A stretch of DNA of 64,000 nt from Incurvaria masculella (taxonomy: Eukaryota > Arthropoda > Insecta > Lepidoptera > Incurvariidae). Numbering within the stretch: the stretch's first letter is position 1; every line of letters begins with the position of its first letter. The position numbers and the translations under genes are program-made. The stretch is from assembly GCA_946894095.1 (NCBI GenBank), contig OX335641.1:9070501-9134500 (forward strand), written 5' to 3'. The notes under the pieces were generated by a model, which was given only the letters and a program-made list of their open reading frames with translations, did not search any database and was not told the DNA's origin. Of the stretch, positions 33,161 to 47,074 are shown piece by piece.

Positions 33161-35200
33161 TTGGTTAAGGGCTTATGTATGCCGTCTGTCGCGTTAAAAT
33201 TATAAAACCTTAAAAACAATATATGTATATTATCTAATTAAGCACAAGTCACATTAAAATCTGACTTGCAGACTGCAAATAAGACACACGGGTCGCTTTC
33301 AGTTCCTATTGTGGAGATATTTTTATATTTATATCGTTAAAGAAGAAAATTGAAAACCAAAATAAAACATATTGACTCGACAAAATAATTTGTAACTCAA
33401 ACAATAACACCTAATACCTTTCACAAATAGATAAAGCATTCAACCCGTAACCCCACTGCGAGAATAAGTACTACAAACAAAAAGGGCGAGTAGACAGCGG
33501 AGCCGCCGGCTTTGCATACCGGCGCGCCGCGGCCGCTACTCAATATATATCAGGTCTCGTGAGTTATTAACGAGCTTGATAATTTTATTCTCAAAACCGT
33601 TCGAATATAAAAACCGATGGGGGGCACTGGCGGCGGCAGCGATCGATGCTTTATTTGAACAGGCTCCTTTGGGAAATTGTACGGTCGACATGTTACGAGA
33701 AGTAGACGGATCTATATGTTGTTTAGTTATTATAACATTTAGGGCCTTTTTCACCTACTGCTGAATAACTTAGTCGCCACATATTAAGGGCTTTTCTTAG
33801 CAGCTTGCAATCAATACCAGTACTAAATAATCAGGACTTTAGTAATAAAGTCCCTTTAAGTATCAAATAAAATAATTCAGCACTTGTTAAAACCAGGTTT
33901 ACTGTTTTAGCATTCATTTGAAATTTAATAAAGAAACATCGAAACACAGCAATGAGGTCTCAACCATTTCAGACTTAACAATTCCAGAATTAGTTTTCTT
34001 GTAGTCTTGGAGGTCACGACAAAACTAGTAACGATATGAGGCTGAAGCTGGGTGATTCGATACAAGAGGGGCATTGTCTTTTAGAGTAACTTCTTCATGG
34101 CTGTAATATTCCGTCACCTACCATCGATAACTTCCGTCACCTACCACCATTAATAAAAAAAATATTGCATTACCTAATAATAAATCTATTGAATTCGATA
34201 TATAATGCCAAACTATTATTTGCTCAAAGTAATAGAAACTATTGCTTTTTATACTCCAACCCCAATATTTGGTTACATTTTAATTAGATTATTGCTAGTT
34301 AAATACAACATTATACCTGTAAAATTATTTTCATTTAAATGCCAAGGGATACACACATAAAAATGAAATCCAAATATTGCATGTAAAAAAGGATGTTGTA
34401 GTATAGGTTGTGAAAAAAATAATAATGCCTTTATTTTCAGGTAGAAATGGTATATCAAAAACTTTAGAAATGTATTAGATCAAACTTTAAACGTGAAGCA
34501 CATAAACCTTGTAAAATTTGATATTAATGACGACTTGTGTTTCTAAACTGCACCCAAAGAAAGTGTTTAGTGCCCCCCCACCCCTCCCACTAGTTATTTC
34601 AGTTTGATATTATTTTTCTAAATGGCATTCTCATTTGGCGACAAACTTGTATGTGCCCAGTACATATTCACACTGAACATATATAATAATTGTAATTACT
34701 TTGATCGCTCGTCGTTTCTTAAAGGTATTCTATATGATATTTTATTACCTACTCTGGGATTTATAATCCCAAAGATGTCAAAAGCAGTTGGACATACGAA
34801 GAGAGCTCGTAATTTCATTTACAATTTACGATTAAACAGGTAGTTAGGAAGGTCATTTTATAAAATATCTTATGAACTCACGTCCGTTACAGTATGTATG
34901 CATATCATTGCACAGAAATATAACTATATTATTATAGGCAATGAAACATTTCAAGTTTTAGGCAAACTGCAGTACATGGCTCTACTTGGCGTATTTGCAG
35001 TGTATTAACAATTACGAAATATGAGTAGAACCTGGAAAAAAAATATGAAAGTTATTTCGTTTGCTTGAAAATAATTATATGTAATCCGCAAAACATATTT
35101 GCTTGCTCTTCCACCTTCAAGTTAAAATCAGGCCTGGTATTGTTTTATTTAAAAAAGTTTAAGCAATTCTCAAAGCTGGTTCAAAATATTTATTCCAAGA

Positions 35201-35327
35201 GCAGGACGTGTATTCTTGGCATTCATTCGTTGCGGATTCAGTAGAGTTAACAGAAGAAGAATTTACCTACATTACGGTTAACTCTACTGAATCCGCAATG
35301 ACTGAATGCCAAGAATACACGCCCTGC
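35201..35327. repeat. hairpin with 51-bp arms
   Basis: Arms 35201-35251 and 35277-35327 match in 48 of 51 positions; loop 25 nt. The inner arm edge is GTTAAC. No TSD is visible. Confidence 0.85.
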
Positions 35328-36480
35328 ACGCTTTCGCGCATGTCGCCCTTAAGGTGGGTAGCGTAATTTTCTGATACTTAATACCATAGGCTTAGAATGC
35401 GCTCGCTCTATGCTTAATACAGTCCCATCTTGAGCATCATTACCGGGCTCCTGAACGTGTTACGATTGAAACCACCTGAACTGAAAATATGGAAATTTCC
35501 ATTTCAAACTAACAAATAGTGGATTTAGTTTCACATTACTTACCACGGCATTTTCTTACATTATTATATAAAGGACAGAAAATCTACAAGACATTAATGT
35601 GACAGTAAGGTAGTGACTGTTTTCCTTGAAGATTAATTTAAAAAAGAGCAACACAGCCAGATTTGATTCGAGGTTCCATCGTCCTTTAGCATTTTAAAAT
35701 ATCGAACTGAAATATATCCTGAAATCGATCATTCACTAAAATTATTTCTACATTATTTGTTATATTTTACTTTGATACAGGACACTATCCATTATTTTTC
35801 CAAACGAAGGTAGTTCGTTATTCCGAAGCGCTTAAAATGTAAACGCCGTTATTAGCATAATCGATCATAGTTGCGGATAAAGCTGCCATGAGCTTTGGAG
35901 AAATAATAAAATAATAAAATCTAGATAATCTCAAATTTAACTTAAGCTGTACGAATCCATCAAAGCGCTGCGCTGTAATTCAAAGCTTATCAGATCAATT
36001 AAGGCGCTCATAAAAATACTTTGGCCTGCTAAGCTTTTTTGAGCTGTTTCTGCGACGTGTGCTGCTGTTATGATGGCGATAATGTTGTGCTCTAAATATT
36101 TCTTCAGCTAAATCAAGTAACCCTGCGAGGTGGGTTAGACTTTCAAAATAATCAATTTACCTATTTTATTATATCTGACATATACATCAAATAAAACCCT
36201 TCATTTTGAACTGGGTTACTCCTCAATACGTCGATGCTTGGTCAGAGTTATTCTAACAAAAGCTTGCACAATCTTAAATTTAAACTTCCACCTACATACC
36301 TCATGTAAGTGGAAGTTGTGCCTGCTTAGCGCAAAAAAGTATATACACATTGAAAAATAGTTATTACATTTTGTAACTATCAAAAAACTGTTCAATTTTA
36401 ATGTATTTTTCAGGATTAAATGTAATACCTAACTCAAAAAATATCCTATATTCGGAATCTGGAAATTGTCATATCTCGTA

Positions 36481-36640
36481 ATTAGGCGGCGCGCCCGTTC
36501 TGCCCCCCTCCTCCCCCCTCCTTCATCCACACAGCCCCCTCACCTCCCGCCCTCCGACGCCGCCGCCGCCGCCGCCGCCCGCCCGCCCCGTCCGACCGGA
36601 AATGAACGCCGCTTGGGCGCCCTTCGGAATATATAAGCAG
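36481..36640. promoter_or_regulatory. GC-rich islet with (GCC)n followed by TATA-like motifs
   Basis: CpG-rich and pyrimidine-rich, with a GCC run at 36558-36580, then GGAATATATAAGCAG and TTATATAAAT within 60 bp. It could be a promoter or an unmethylated element inside the long intron; no linked exon recognised. Confidence 0.3.
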
Positions 36641-36904
36641 CTCTTATATAAATCGACTACTTGCAAGTGCTTGATTCTTTGAATATGTTGATATAAGTTT
36701 TACTTCTAAAATAAATCAAAATCAAATGCAGTGCAAAGGCGTGCTAAACCTTTAGTTTAGGTACTGAATATACGTTTTAGTTTTCACCATGTGCTGATCT
36801 ATTTTAATTGACACTTAAAGGGCATTTATTAGTAAAGTGCTGATTATCTTGTACTGGTATCGATTGCTAAGAAAGGCCCTTTAATGTGAGGATTAAGCTA
36901 ATCA

Positions 36905-37050
36905 GTACTTGGTGGAAGAGACCCTAACACACACATGGAAATCAGACACCATGCCCGGAACTACCTATAGATTAATGTCAATTCGGAAAAAGTTCGTTGC
37001 CGCTTCGGTCATTTTTAATTCAATACAATGCTACCAACCTAGGGTATCAA
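36905..37050 (-). mobile_element. very old SINE body remnant
   Basis: Weak resemblance only: ACACCATGCCCGGAAC, GTTGCCGCTTCGGTCAT, TTCAATACAATGCTACCAAC. Confidence 0.35.
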
Positions 37051-40000
37051 GCCTAAAATCGCGGGTTATCTCGGGTTGCATACTATATGTACCCACAGCT
37101 TGGACTAAACACGACAAGTTTCATCTGAATCGGTTGGGTAAAAACATTGCAAACGTTTAAACTTAACATTCATTATTTTTGTGAAATGAATGGATGGAAC
37201 TTTATCACTAAATATTGATGCAATATTTCGATTATTACTCTTGGGGCAATATAATTATAACCTGGTCATACATACATCATATTGCCATGATGCAACATCT
37301 TACTAGCTGATCAATTTTTCATACCTGACGTAACCAGCATGCTATGGAATTGTACACAATTAAGCCATTCTATTACACAAGTGGTATACATATATTGTAT
37401 CGTCTCCAAATATACACTAAACCCGATGCATCTTTGACGATCAAACCTGGTGTTTGTGCTCACCATACCATACCATGTAATCTGAGTTATAATAAGGTAG
37501 CCTACAGATTCAGGAAATATACTATGTGCCTCAAATATTTTATTTCTGTCATATTCTCGGGGAAAAAACGTGCTTAGATCAGACATTACTCTACCATTAC
37601 ATACAAACGTTGAGCTCTTTGTATATTTTAGAGATGATAAAAACTTGTTCTCCAAGTACTCTTATATAGGCTGTAAACGGAACATAATAGGTGATCGGAC
37701 GGTGGTATTTACGCCCCTTGTGGTACCGAGAAATGTACACAAAAATGTGTTATAATAAAAAGTTTATTTTACATAAAGAAGATAATATATTATATTTTTT
37801 TAATCATATACGTATGTATATTTGAGATTTACGAGAATTATCGATCGCTCTGGGAAACATACTTTTCCATCTATGAAATGGTTTCCTTGCCCCCAACGTC
37901 TCATTTGAGTGCCGCATCCAAATCCGACCAGTCTCGGGCAGTGCGTACGACTCAGGAAGATATTGCCTTATGGCAGCCTGGTAATACGTCGTGTGACACG
38001 AATAAACCACACTTTCACTACGACCGAAGGATTTCAGATACAGCCTGGCCGTTGAGTGAACGGCAAAATCACAGCACAGCCCTAACGACCTGCGACTCCA
38101 ACCTCATAATACCTACATATTCACCTAGTATAAAAGGCCAGAAGAAAACGTATAATGGGCGTCGTTTTCAGAATTCGCCGCTTCCTCGGCACAACGTGGC
38201 ATGGGGGGGGGGGGGGAGGGGAAGGTGGAGCGAGGGCCGAGGGACATCGGGGGTAGAGAAAACAACCCTTAATGGCCGCATCGCGTGACAGAATTTTCGG
38301 CAATGACCCACGTTCCGACGAAAGTGAAAATATGTGTATGGAGCTGTTAATTTCTTCGCACGCGTCACTTTGTTTTGATAAAAATGCCCCCTTAATATAG
38401 CCGCAGTAAATATTGTGAACTTAGGCCTCGTTAAATGGTCATTATTATTTTCCTTGAAAAGAAGTATTTAACTATGGTTTCCTTTTTAATTTATCTAAGA
38501 CTTGGACTGCTCCTAGTGGATACTGCTTTATTTTGTACAAAGACATCGTAAGGCGGAAAATTTTATAAGCCGTATTTTAGTCAATATTTTCGTAATCTTT
38601 ACTGGCCTGAATTAAGGAAAATACCCATTGTTCTTTTATATGTTACTAATACTACCCTAACCTTAATTTCGTTTTATCATTTGAGGCTCCGTGAAATGAA
38701 AACCGTTGATTTCGGAAATTGTAAGCGCAATTCGGCAATTAATTAATTTAATCGACAATCTTATTGGATTTAACGAGTGCAGGGCTTTCACGGCAGTGGG
38801 ACACTAAAGGGCTGGCTCCTGGCCTGCGATCTGATTGGACGGGTGTTAATATACGCGTGGACTGTGCATCGCGATAACACCTCGGCGGGCTTCGTAAAGT
38901 GTGAGAGTAAGAAACTGAGATTTTCGCGTTTTGAATCATTTAACGACATATTCTTGAAGTTCACAATGAGTGTTCAAGAAGTGGACATATAACTACCTTC
39001 ACATATGTAGTTTCAAACGATTTTGTTAATTTCCAATTTTGTCCTAAAGTAGTATAAAATGTATTGAGTCATTTTGTTATGTATCCATTTTTATTACTTT
39101 AATTATTGTTAATGTGCATTTATGAGCATATACCTATAGTCTATTGGTTTCAGTCACCCTTCATGTATTTCCTGCAAATATTATATTTGTATCCTATTAC
39201 CCTTATGGTCGACTGGAACTTATAACTTTTAGTAAATAGATAAAAAAAAATCTGTGTTGATATCTTCAGTTATGGTACAAGACATCATTTATTTTTAATA
39301 AAAAAAATCTGTGAAACCTTCTGCTTGGCGAACCAAAACGGCAATTTTTTATTACCTCTTAGGCGAGATTTCATTCAATGTGATGGTACCGGCGGATTTA
39401 AGCCCTATTGTAGTTAGTAGGAAAATAGAATAATTTTCTAAACCACTGTTAGTAGGTAAATGTAAAAATTGCTCGAGTGAATTAAAAACTAATAATCCAA
39501 TTAGTAATAGGATTCTGTGTTCACACCACAATAACATATGAAAAATTGAATAATTAATATAAAAGGCTAAACATATTAATAAAAATAAAACTGGTCATGT
39601 GCCATTGGCCTTAGATGGCGGATAATTATTTAAGAGGGAGCCTGTTGAAAGAGCATTGCTTGGCAATAACTTACCCATCGACACAAGCTGACCGAAGATG
39701 TCTGAGATTATATTATTCGGTTGGATTTGTCTTTTAAGTTATTTACTCCTCGCGTTTTGCTTTTTTTATAATCGAATTCTTACTAAATAAACGCTTTCAA
39801 AATGTGCTACTGTTTGCGATATACATAAATCAGTATCATATTCTACTTATAAATTGATAAAAGACGTGTTTTTCGAGCAGTATTAGTTTTTAGGAAAAAA
39901 TAATTGTAGCACACGCAAGAAACTTTATTTGTTAAGAGAAATCTCAGAAACAGGTCAATATAATAATTGCAAAAGAACACAAAAGTAAGCATTTAAAAGT

Positions 40001-40052
40001 ACTTAAAAATAAATATACCCTTACGCCGTTTAGTCCCTATACATTGAATAAT
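37051..40052. other. unassigned DNA
   Basis: Includes the poly(G) tract; ORFs here are random-looking. Nothing else recognised. Confidence 0.5.
38203..38216 (+). repeat. poly(G) tract
   Basis: G14 followed by A and more G-rich sequence to 38240. Confidence 0.95.
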
Positions 40053-40423
40053 CAGCTCGTAGCTCAGGACTGGGTGGACATGCCTTCCTTTCCAAAGGTC
40101 ATGGGTTCAAATTCCCGTCCCGCTCTTACTTACTTCACTTTATTTTTCTTTCTGAAATGGATAAGTAAATTTCTTCAAGAATGCGAGCTGTTTCGTGGTA
40201 CGGAATCCATCTACTAGGTTGTAGGGTTTAGTTCTTCCATAATACCATCGCATTAGATGAAAATATAATCGGAAAGGAAATGAAAAATTGTCCGTGTTTT
40301 CCATTCAATTCAATCTAGCTGTGCTCATAAGGGAAAGTCCTGGCATGACAACGGGAAAGCGTTGTGCTTGGCTAATATAATGACGGTGGGTGTGGTATTA
40401 GCCATCCATGTCCAGTTAAAAAA
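40053..40423 (+). mobile_element. SINE with tRNA-like head
   Basis: A-box CGTAGCTCAGGACTGGG and B-box GGTTCAAATTCCCG, an ATGCGAGCTGTTTCGTGGTA spacer, then the shared body (CCATCGCATTAGATGAAAA, GTCCTGGCATGAC) and tail GTGGTATTAGCCATCCATG. Confidence 0.85.
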
Positions 40424-40746
40424 CAAAGAGACTAGGTATCATTTTCTAATACAGATTATTGATGTTATCTGCTGTAAAAAAATTTGATGATGCAGGTATA
40501 CTGGTTTTTGGGATTTTAATTTAACCGAGTACTCATCAAATGATTTCTGCTTTAATATTGTAACGAATAGTGTTCACAAATTCGCTACAATATTAACAAC
40601 ACACAACGTGATGAATCTTTGAGTCTTAATGAAGGTGGTAGATATTATGATACGTCCTCAAATATGATTGCACGACAAAGCAAAATATTATTTCGAACTG
40701 CTTCTAACAGTACAGTTCTACTAACAGTTGTCTTGTCTTGATTTTT

Positions 40747-40993
40747 AGGGTTACGTATCCAAAGGGTGAAAAGGGAAGGAAAAGGAAAGCCTTCGCTGTC
40801 CGTCCGTCCGTCCGTCCGTCTGTCACAGGGCTGTATCTCGTGACCGTGATAGGTAGGCACCAGAAATTTTCACAGAGTGTGTATTTATTTTGCCGCTATA
40901 ACACCAAATAGGTAAAATAAAAAAAATATAAAAAATAAAGGATGATACGGAACCCTTCCTGTGCGAGTCCGACTCGCACTTGGCCGGTTTTTT
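40747..40993 (+). repeat. (CCGT)n repeat, copy 7
   Basis: AGGGTTACGTATCCAAAGGG start, short CCGT run, small internal deletions, end GTGCGAGTCCGACTCGCAC then TTGGCCGG. Confidence 0.78.
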
Positions 40994-41119
40994 ATATTTT
41001 CATTCGTTTTAATACAAACAGAAACATCTTCATCTACATCTGAAATGGCTTTAAACCGATGTTAAACATCAAATTATAAAAGTAACTAGTGTTACGCGCG
41101 ATCGAATACGTTCGTCTGC

Positions 41120-41515
41120 AATAGAGTCCCGTGCAGAAGGCAAGAGTGGCAATTGAAACTCACTCAAACCAAAGGTGCTCAGAAAAGCCAGATACACCTC
41201 GCCTCGCGAAATCACGCTCAGCGAGGCACCATACCAGCGGTTTTGCGGAATATCGCTGAGCTTGTTCAAATTACGCTTAAAGATTTCCATTTCGCCAGCC
41301 GGCAGACAGTTACATATCCTGGCGGTGCGGCAGAGAAATGAGTTCGAGAAACGGTTCGTTCTCAAAAGCCTAATGTCAACCACAAGGGGGTGCTCTGATT
41401 CTCTGCGGCGGGTAGTGAGGAATAAGGAATAGATGGAAGTTCCACAGAGCAGCGTGCATGTACCTGTAGAACAGGCTGAGCGACCCCACAAATCGTATGT
41501 GGCTAGCAAACAAGA
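41120..41515 (-). mobile_element. LINE C-terminal remnant, other family
   Basis: Minus strand: VGSLSLFYRYMH..LIPHYPP, a frameshift, then HPLVVDIRLLRTNRFSNSF, LCRTARICNCLPAG and IFKRNLNKL. This order (VGSLxxFYR, RTxRFxNSF, RTAxxWNxLP, FKxxxNK) is the conserved tail of jockey-type ORF2. Confidence 0.6.
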
Positions 41516-41557
41516 CGGTTCGCTCGGCGCTGTATTGAGTCCAAGGACGCTGTTTAA

Positions 41558-41925
41558 GGTCGGCCCGTAAGCACCTGAAAATTTCGCCTCCCATACAAAC
41601 GTAGTTTACTAATAATTTGAAAACCACTGTTCCAACTTACTTTATATTTGGTATCTAATATTCGGCTACAAATATCTGTGTCTGCATGCCTTTGTTTTTT
41701 CGGTTAATGTATTCTGGGTCAAACCACAGAGAAAACAAAATTCGTATAAAGATTTTCTTTTTGCATTAATTTCATTCGGTTTGAATTTTTCAAAAAAACA
41801 AAAGCTTGCAGACACAGATATTTGTTACCTGATATTCGATGTTAAATATCAATATAATTGGAATAGCGGATTCCAAATGAATAGTAAACTACGTTTGTAT
41901 GGGAAGCATAGCTTACGGGCCGTAC
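41558..41925. mobile_element. TTAA-target MITE, family 2, copy b (368 bp)
   Basis: TTAA at 41554-41557 and 41926-41929. Starts GGTCGGCCCGTAAGC and ends GCTTACGGGCCGTAC, with long TIRs. Same orientation as copy a. Confidence 0.87.
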
Positions 41926-41929
41926 TTAA

Positions 41930-43728
41930 GAGGCGGTGCTCACCCGTCGAAGTAGTGGCGCTGCAGAGGTCATGAGCATATGGGTCTGGGATAAGAGGCT
42001 AGGGAGCTTACTGAATCCTCGGCGTGGCACGAGCGGCGTCGCTGGTTGGTATTGGCTGGCTGAAGAATGCAACCTCACGGCACTACAGCACTCACAAAAG
42101 TCCTCCACGAACACAGTAGCCCGCACCGAAAACACTCACTCAAAACCGCACGCCGCACAAAATTACATGTGTCGTTGGCCTCCCAACAAAATCTATCCTC
42201 TCCCCAGTTTGTTCATCTAATTGTGACAGCTCCATATTCACAGACTAAACAGACCGTACTACAGTCGCGCGCAACTAAGCAATGCGTGCTCAGAGTGCCG
42301 CGCAACTCGGTCACTAAACTAAACAGACGCCAATACTAAGGACTACCTTCCCATACGTGGCTACAGTATTCTATCACAGGATTTGTACTGAACGGTGTAC
42401 CGGTGAAAAGAACCTTCTGCAACATTATAGGATCCCCAGTTTCTGTGATGCAAATCTAGCCTTCCCTAAAACGCCGAATACCCACGTCTTTGGAGATGTT
42501 GTAGCCCATCAGGTCCAGGTTCTCCGAGAAAGGTACGACGTTGAAAGTATGTATTTTCACTATAAGTGGCTACGCTTCCGCTACACGAATGAGCTGTCGC
42601 CACTGCCGTTCTACATTGCTCGCTGACTGTGTATCAAAGCGAATTTGTATCCGTTCGTTGGAGTGAGTTAGCGCGGTGTTGGCGGTGTCATATCATAATG
42701 ATTAGCATAAAAACATTATCCCTCACGAGCTGACGCACTCGACATAAATAACATTAATAATATAATAAAAGTGTTTTATCGCGGCCACGCCTCACAGGAG
42801 TGTGATGTGTGCATACATTATGTCACGTGTGGTTAGATATTCGGAGTAGTGGCCTACCATCACGCCACGCTCCTGATAAGAGCAGTAGGAGTCGCTTTCG
42901 TTGTTAGCTGTCGGAATCAAGACAGTAGTACTTACTGTCCAGTAGCGGCACGAAATCATAAGTGTGGGTTGTTTTTTTTAATTCGGCTGTAGGTTACGAA
43001 GTTAAAAAATGTGGACCATCTTGTTAGAGTTGTTCCTGCCTGTTTTAAGGTCTCCGATAATAATAGCGTGATTGCTCAGGCAATGAAAAACATGAAAATG
43101 TCGTCTATTAAACCAATCCTGTTCAAATAATTTATCTAATAGCTCTTACAAATAATTTCTTGTATTCAGTCATTGAATTACAAACAAATATGATACATCG
43201 ATCAGTCACGATAGCGTACGTGAGATTCCTCAAGCGAATATAATATGTATATAATTACCTACTGTGCAGATTTCTTGTACAATTTACTGCGGAGATGCAG
43301 AAAGTGCATCCCCCCCTTCCCTCATCCCGCACTCAGCTCCTCTGCTTTCTATAATCGCAGGCGTAATGACTGCTAACCACTTCTCATTTCTGAAAAATAT
43401 GCGTGGAATGTTTTACCAGTTCGCAATGTTTAACGTGTGTGAAACGTTGCGATTTTGGTTGGCAAAACTGAGCTGAGCGATGCTCTTGTTTTTAATGTTT
43501 GGTGGGCGGGAGCGTTGGTTCAATACCCGTTTGCGTCCACCTCTTGCTTTTTGTTTGTGTTTAATGTGTCCATTTATTTAACGAATAATTCTTACTATTA
43601 AGGAAAACATCGCGAAGAAACCCTCTATTTTGGTGTTGTTAGGCTCCAGCCATGGGCACCCCACTCGTTATGTGTGCCTTGAAAGATCATTGGCGAAAAT
43701 AATGACGAAACCGATTTTCCGGTAGCCT
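41930..43728. other. unassigned, less AT-rich DNA
   Basis: 41930-42660 is GC-richer than its surroundings and open in short overlapping frames; possibly an old TE body, not identified. The rest is AT-rich. Confidence 0.4.
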
Positions 43729-44000
43729 CTTTTTATGTAACTGGACATGGATGGATAATACCTAGTACCGCATCTACTCTCATGACCAACAAACAGATAT
43801 GGGAACTGGGTGCTATTACTTGACCTTCCCTATATTGAACGACGGCATGGAACTGAATGGGAATATGGACAATTTTAATTGCCTCTTCAACCATCGTTCG
43901 TTTAATGCGATAGTACCAAACTGGTCGGGATTAAACTTATAACCAGTAATTAGTAAGGAAGTTTTACGTGTAATCCAAACCACGAACGATGAATCCCTTA
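43729..44000 (-). mobile_element. SINE, head missing, reverse
   Basis: Minus-strand copy of body and tail: starts (on +) TTTTTATGTAACTGGACATG and ends near AATCCAAACCACGAACG. The Pol III head is absent or too diverged to type. Confidence 0.75.
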
Positions 44001-46429
44001 GTCTAAAGTTAAATTATAGTTTAATTAAGTCAGAAATCCAGACAGCACCTTTAATCATAGAGCATGTATAAGGAGACGGTGACTTGAGCAGAGGAATCTA
44101 AGTAAGTACGCTGTGATAGTACCATCATGGCGTTCTATCATACTGTGTTTTGGTATGTATTTACATATTAATATATACAAAGTCAAAAACATGTGAATTT
44201 TGTCATTCCCACCCGAGCACGTGTTAAATAATTCATGGTCGGTAATTAGAGCTTTTCTGTCACCATTACTTATGCTTTAAGCGTCGATCCAAATCGGTTA
44301 TATTCAAATGAGCCACTCTCGGTTTAATCCGAAGAAATCCATCCAAAATTTATTGAGTCCATTTCGCCTTTGAGTGAGACGTACGTAGCAAGCAACTTGT
44401 AGATGTCAAAGTCTAGTAGACCTCTTAATTTCCTGAGCTGCAGTCAAAGTTATTTTGTAACCTATACTCGTAATAGATTTTTAGGTGTAGTTAACGTTAA
44501 ATTTAAACGCAATTGATTTTTATAGGTAATACGCATATTATTTTCCACTCATCTCAACTTTTCTACGGAGGAAATACAAAACAATTAACTTTACAGTATT
44601 TTCAATTCGACTCTTAGCCAAAATTGTGAAAACATCGATCGAGTCTTGGTTAAGAAGTAAATAATTTTAGGTAAGGCTTTCTAATAACTTTGTAATACTA
44701 CATTATTGATTTCGTATGCAGAGTCTCACGTCCACATATAAACAGGTAGCGACTTTAAGTCACATTGTTACTGATAATGAAAATTAAACAAGCGAAAGAA
44801 ACTCCGGCATAAATAAAACAAAAATGCTACCGCGGTTACCATGTACCGTGAGACTTATGGTTTCGTGCAAGCTCTTTGCAGCGATTTAACAGGTTTATTA
44901 AATCTGCAAAGATGCTTCCTATGATTACTTAAATCAATCAATAGCTCTTATGAAATCCAAACTCTGGGTTTTGTCTGTCTGTATCTGTGTCAGTCTGTTC
45001 GCTTGCAAATCGAAAATCTTACATGATTTTAGTGCAGTTTTTTCTGCATTGAGCTTGATTCTACTCATCAATCATAGGTTACTTATTATCACTATAAATA
45101 ACATAAGGGTTGCCACCGCTCAACCCAAACTTAAACGATAATGATTTTTATGTTTGTATTCATATGTTTAATGCTATACTTTTTAAAACATTTCTAGTAA
45201 AATGGCATAATGTAATATACTTTGGCTACGTATAGCTAACATTTTAACTGTTATATCCAGACACCACGCCATACAACGAATTTGTCGCTTAAAATCCACA
45301 AAGTGTTTCCTATATCTACTACGAAATTGGTTTTGGCCATTATCCTACTTTTAGGCTTTTTATCCTGCAATGATCAAATCTATTTTCTAAAATCATTGGC
45401 TCCGTTTGAGATATCAACCTGATTGCTGTTGTCACCAAAGAAATGGTTTTTAATGTCACACACTAGTCCCGCTAGCCCGGATTAAACTGTCTTGGTTTTC
45501 TTGTCTTGCCTAGATTCAAACGCATCGCATCCTTAGAGAAACCTTAAAAATCTCTTTATTCTTGCAAATCAAACGGATCCCTGAGTCTGGATATAAAACA
45601 AAACACAAAACGGGCGCGACGCGACGCGACGCGGCTACTTCGGGTGACAAAATGTTTTTACGCCTCGATTTTATTCTTGTTTTCATTTCGTTTTGTTTGT
45701 ACAAACGCAGGAAGTTCCACTTTTAATTAACAATTAAAATTGAGATGCTTCGGCGTTTGTTTTAGCGAACGAGTCAATCTTGGTAATATTGGTTTGGAAG
45801 ACGTATTTGTTGCACCGTATTTCGGCCCATATGTTTTGGCCTTGTTCAAGCATATCTTTCTAACATCTTGACTGATTTGAATAATTATTTTTTATTGTGT
45901 GATACAAAATTACTGAATTTAGTAATTGTCAGGATTTGATCAAATATTTCGAAGGTAGTTCAAGACCTCAACAGTTGACCGATATATTATTATAGGATAA
46001 CTGTTTTTTTTATTTAAAGCATGGCAAATGGCTCACGTCTGCGACGCGTATGGGGAGTATACAATATGTGCAATATCAGCTCTATCTAAAGCAGCGGCAC
46101 ATCAAGGCAGACGGCCGCGTGTCATTATTATGTCAGAATGTATTCTATCTAATTAGTCTTAATTACTCTTAACATCAACACAATTCCTTCAATAGTCCCT
46201 CATTTATACCGAGAAACGGGCTCAGTACGTGAAAGAGCACGTGGCAAAAAGGAACGTTGATTACTCAAGAGAAATGCCGCTGAACGGTTGCTTTTACAGA
46301 CTAGATAATTTCGTATCATTGTAATGATGTTTACAGAGAAAAAAGCGGCACATACAATGAACAGTATCATAGTACAAGCCAGAGACAGAGAAATAAACAT
46401 ATTTTATTCAGGGCTGATTTTTCAATAGT
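44001..46429. other. unassigned DNA
   Basis: A short GACGC repeat at 45613-45635 (GCGACGCGACGCGACGCGGC) is the only structure seen. Confidence 0.5.
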
Positions 46430-46640
46430 CTGTTTCAATATTTTACAAATAGTAGCATTGAGATCTTATCATGTATTTCATTATTGTGGACGGAAAACTC
46501 GTAAAGTTTATTTGCGGATTCTTCGTTATAGAGTAGATAGAATTTCAGGAAATTCGGCGGATCATTCAGTTTTTGATGTAACTTAATGTAGTTTGACTAA
46601 AAAAATGTTAAAAAAAGGAAATTAAATTAAATTAAATCAG
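46430..46640 (+). mobile_element. old 3' UTR copy of the same LINE family
   Basis: Diverged but collinear with 12.8 kb and 18.6 kb: GTAGCATT, then TTATTGTGGACGGAAAA, TAAAGTTTATTTGCGGATTC, CGGCGGATCA, and a tail of repeated AAATT (46620-46637). Confidence 0.6.
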
Positions 46641-47074
46641 CTAGATAACTATTCAACTGATTTATTTATGACTCTGCTTATCCATCCGTTATGTTATTTC
46701 CATATTTTATTAATAGAATTACAGTAAGTAACTGTGATAGAATATATATTTCTATATATCTATCCGTCTTTTGACAAAAGTAAATTTCATCATCATAGAA
46801 TAGTGAGGATTGAAAAATCGGTCTTTAGTAATTCTGCAAATGCATGCGTACAACCAAAACCGTGTCACCGGAATCCGAAAATCCCTAAAAGTCTGGCACC
46901 ATATACTTAAATGTTTCTAGTTAAAATTATCTGGCATATTCAACTATATCAGGTGCATAGACAAGTGTTTTTGTAGCTAAAGTACCTTTCTTTATATCTA
47001 AATTTAACTTAACTCTAGCTACTTCATTGGTAAATCTACGATACACGCTTTTACTAGATAATTATAATGAGAAA

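Larger units (their letters stand above)
31800..35200. other. unassigned DNA with homopolymer and GC patches
   Basis: Holds the poly(C) tract, a LINE remnant at 33.0 kb and a GC patch at 33485-33535 (CCGCGGCCGC). No gene recognised. Confidence 0.5.

Noticed and set aside
42357..42626. 89-codon plus-strand ORF
   Set aside because: No motif, AT-rich flanks and no splice signals; treated as chance.
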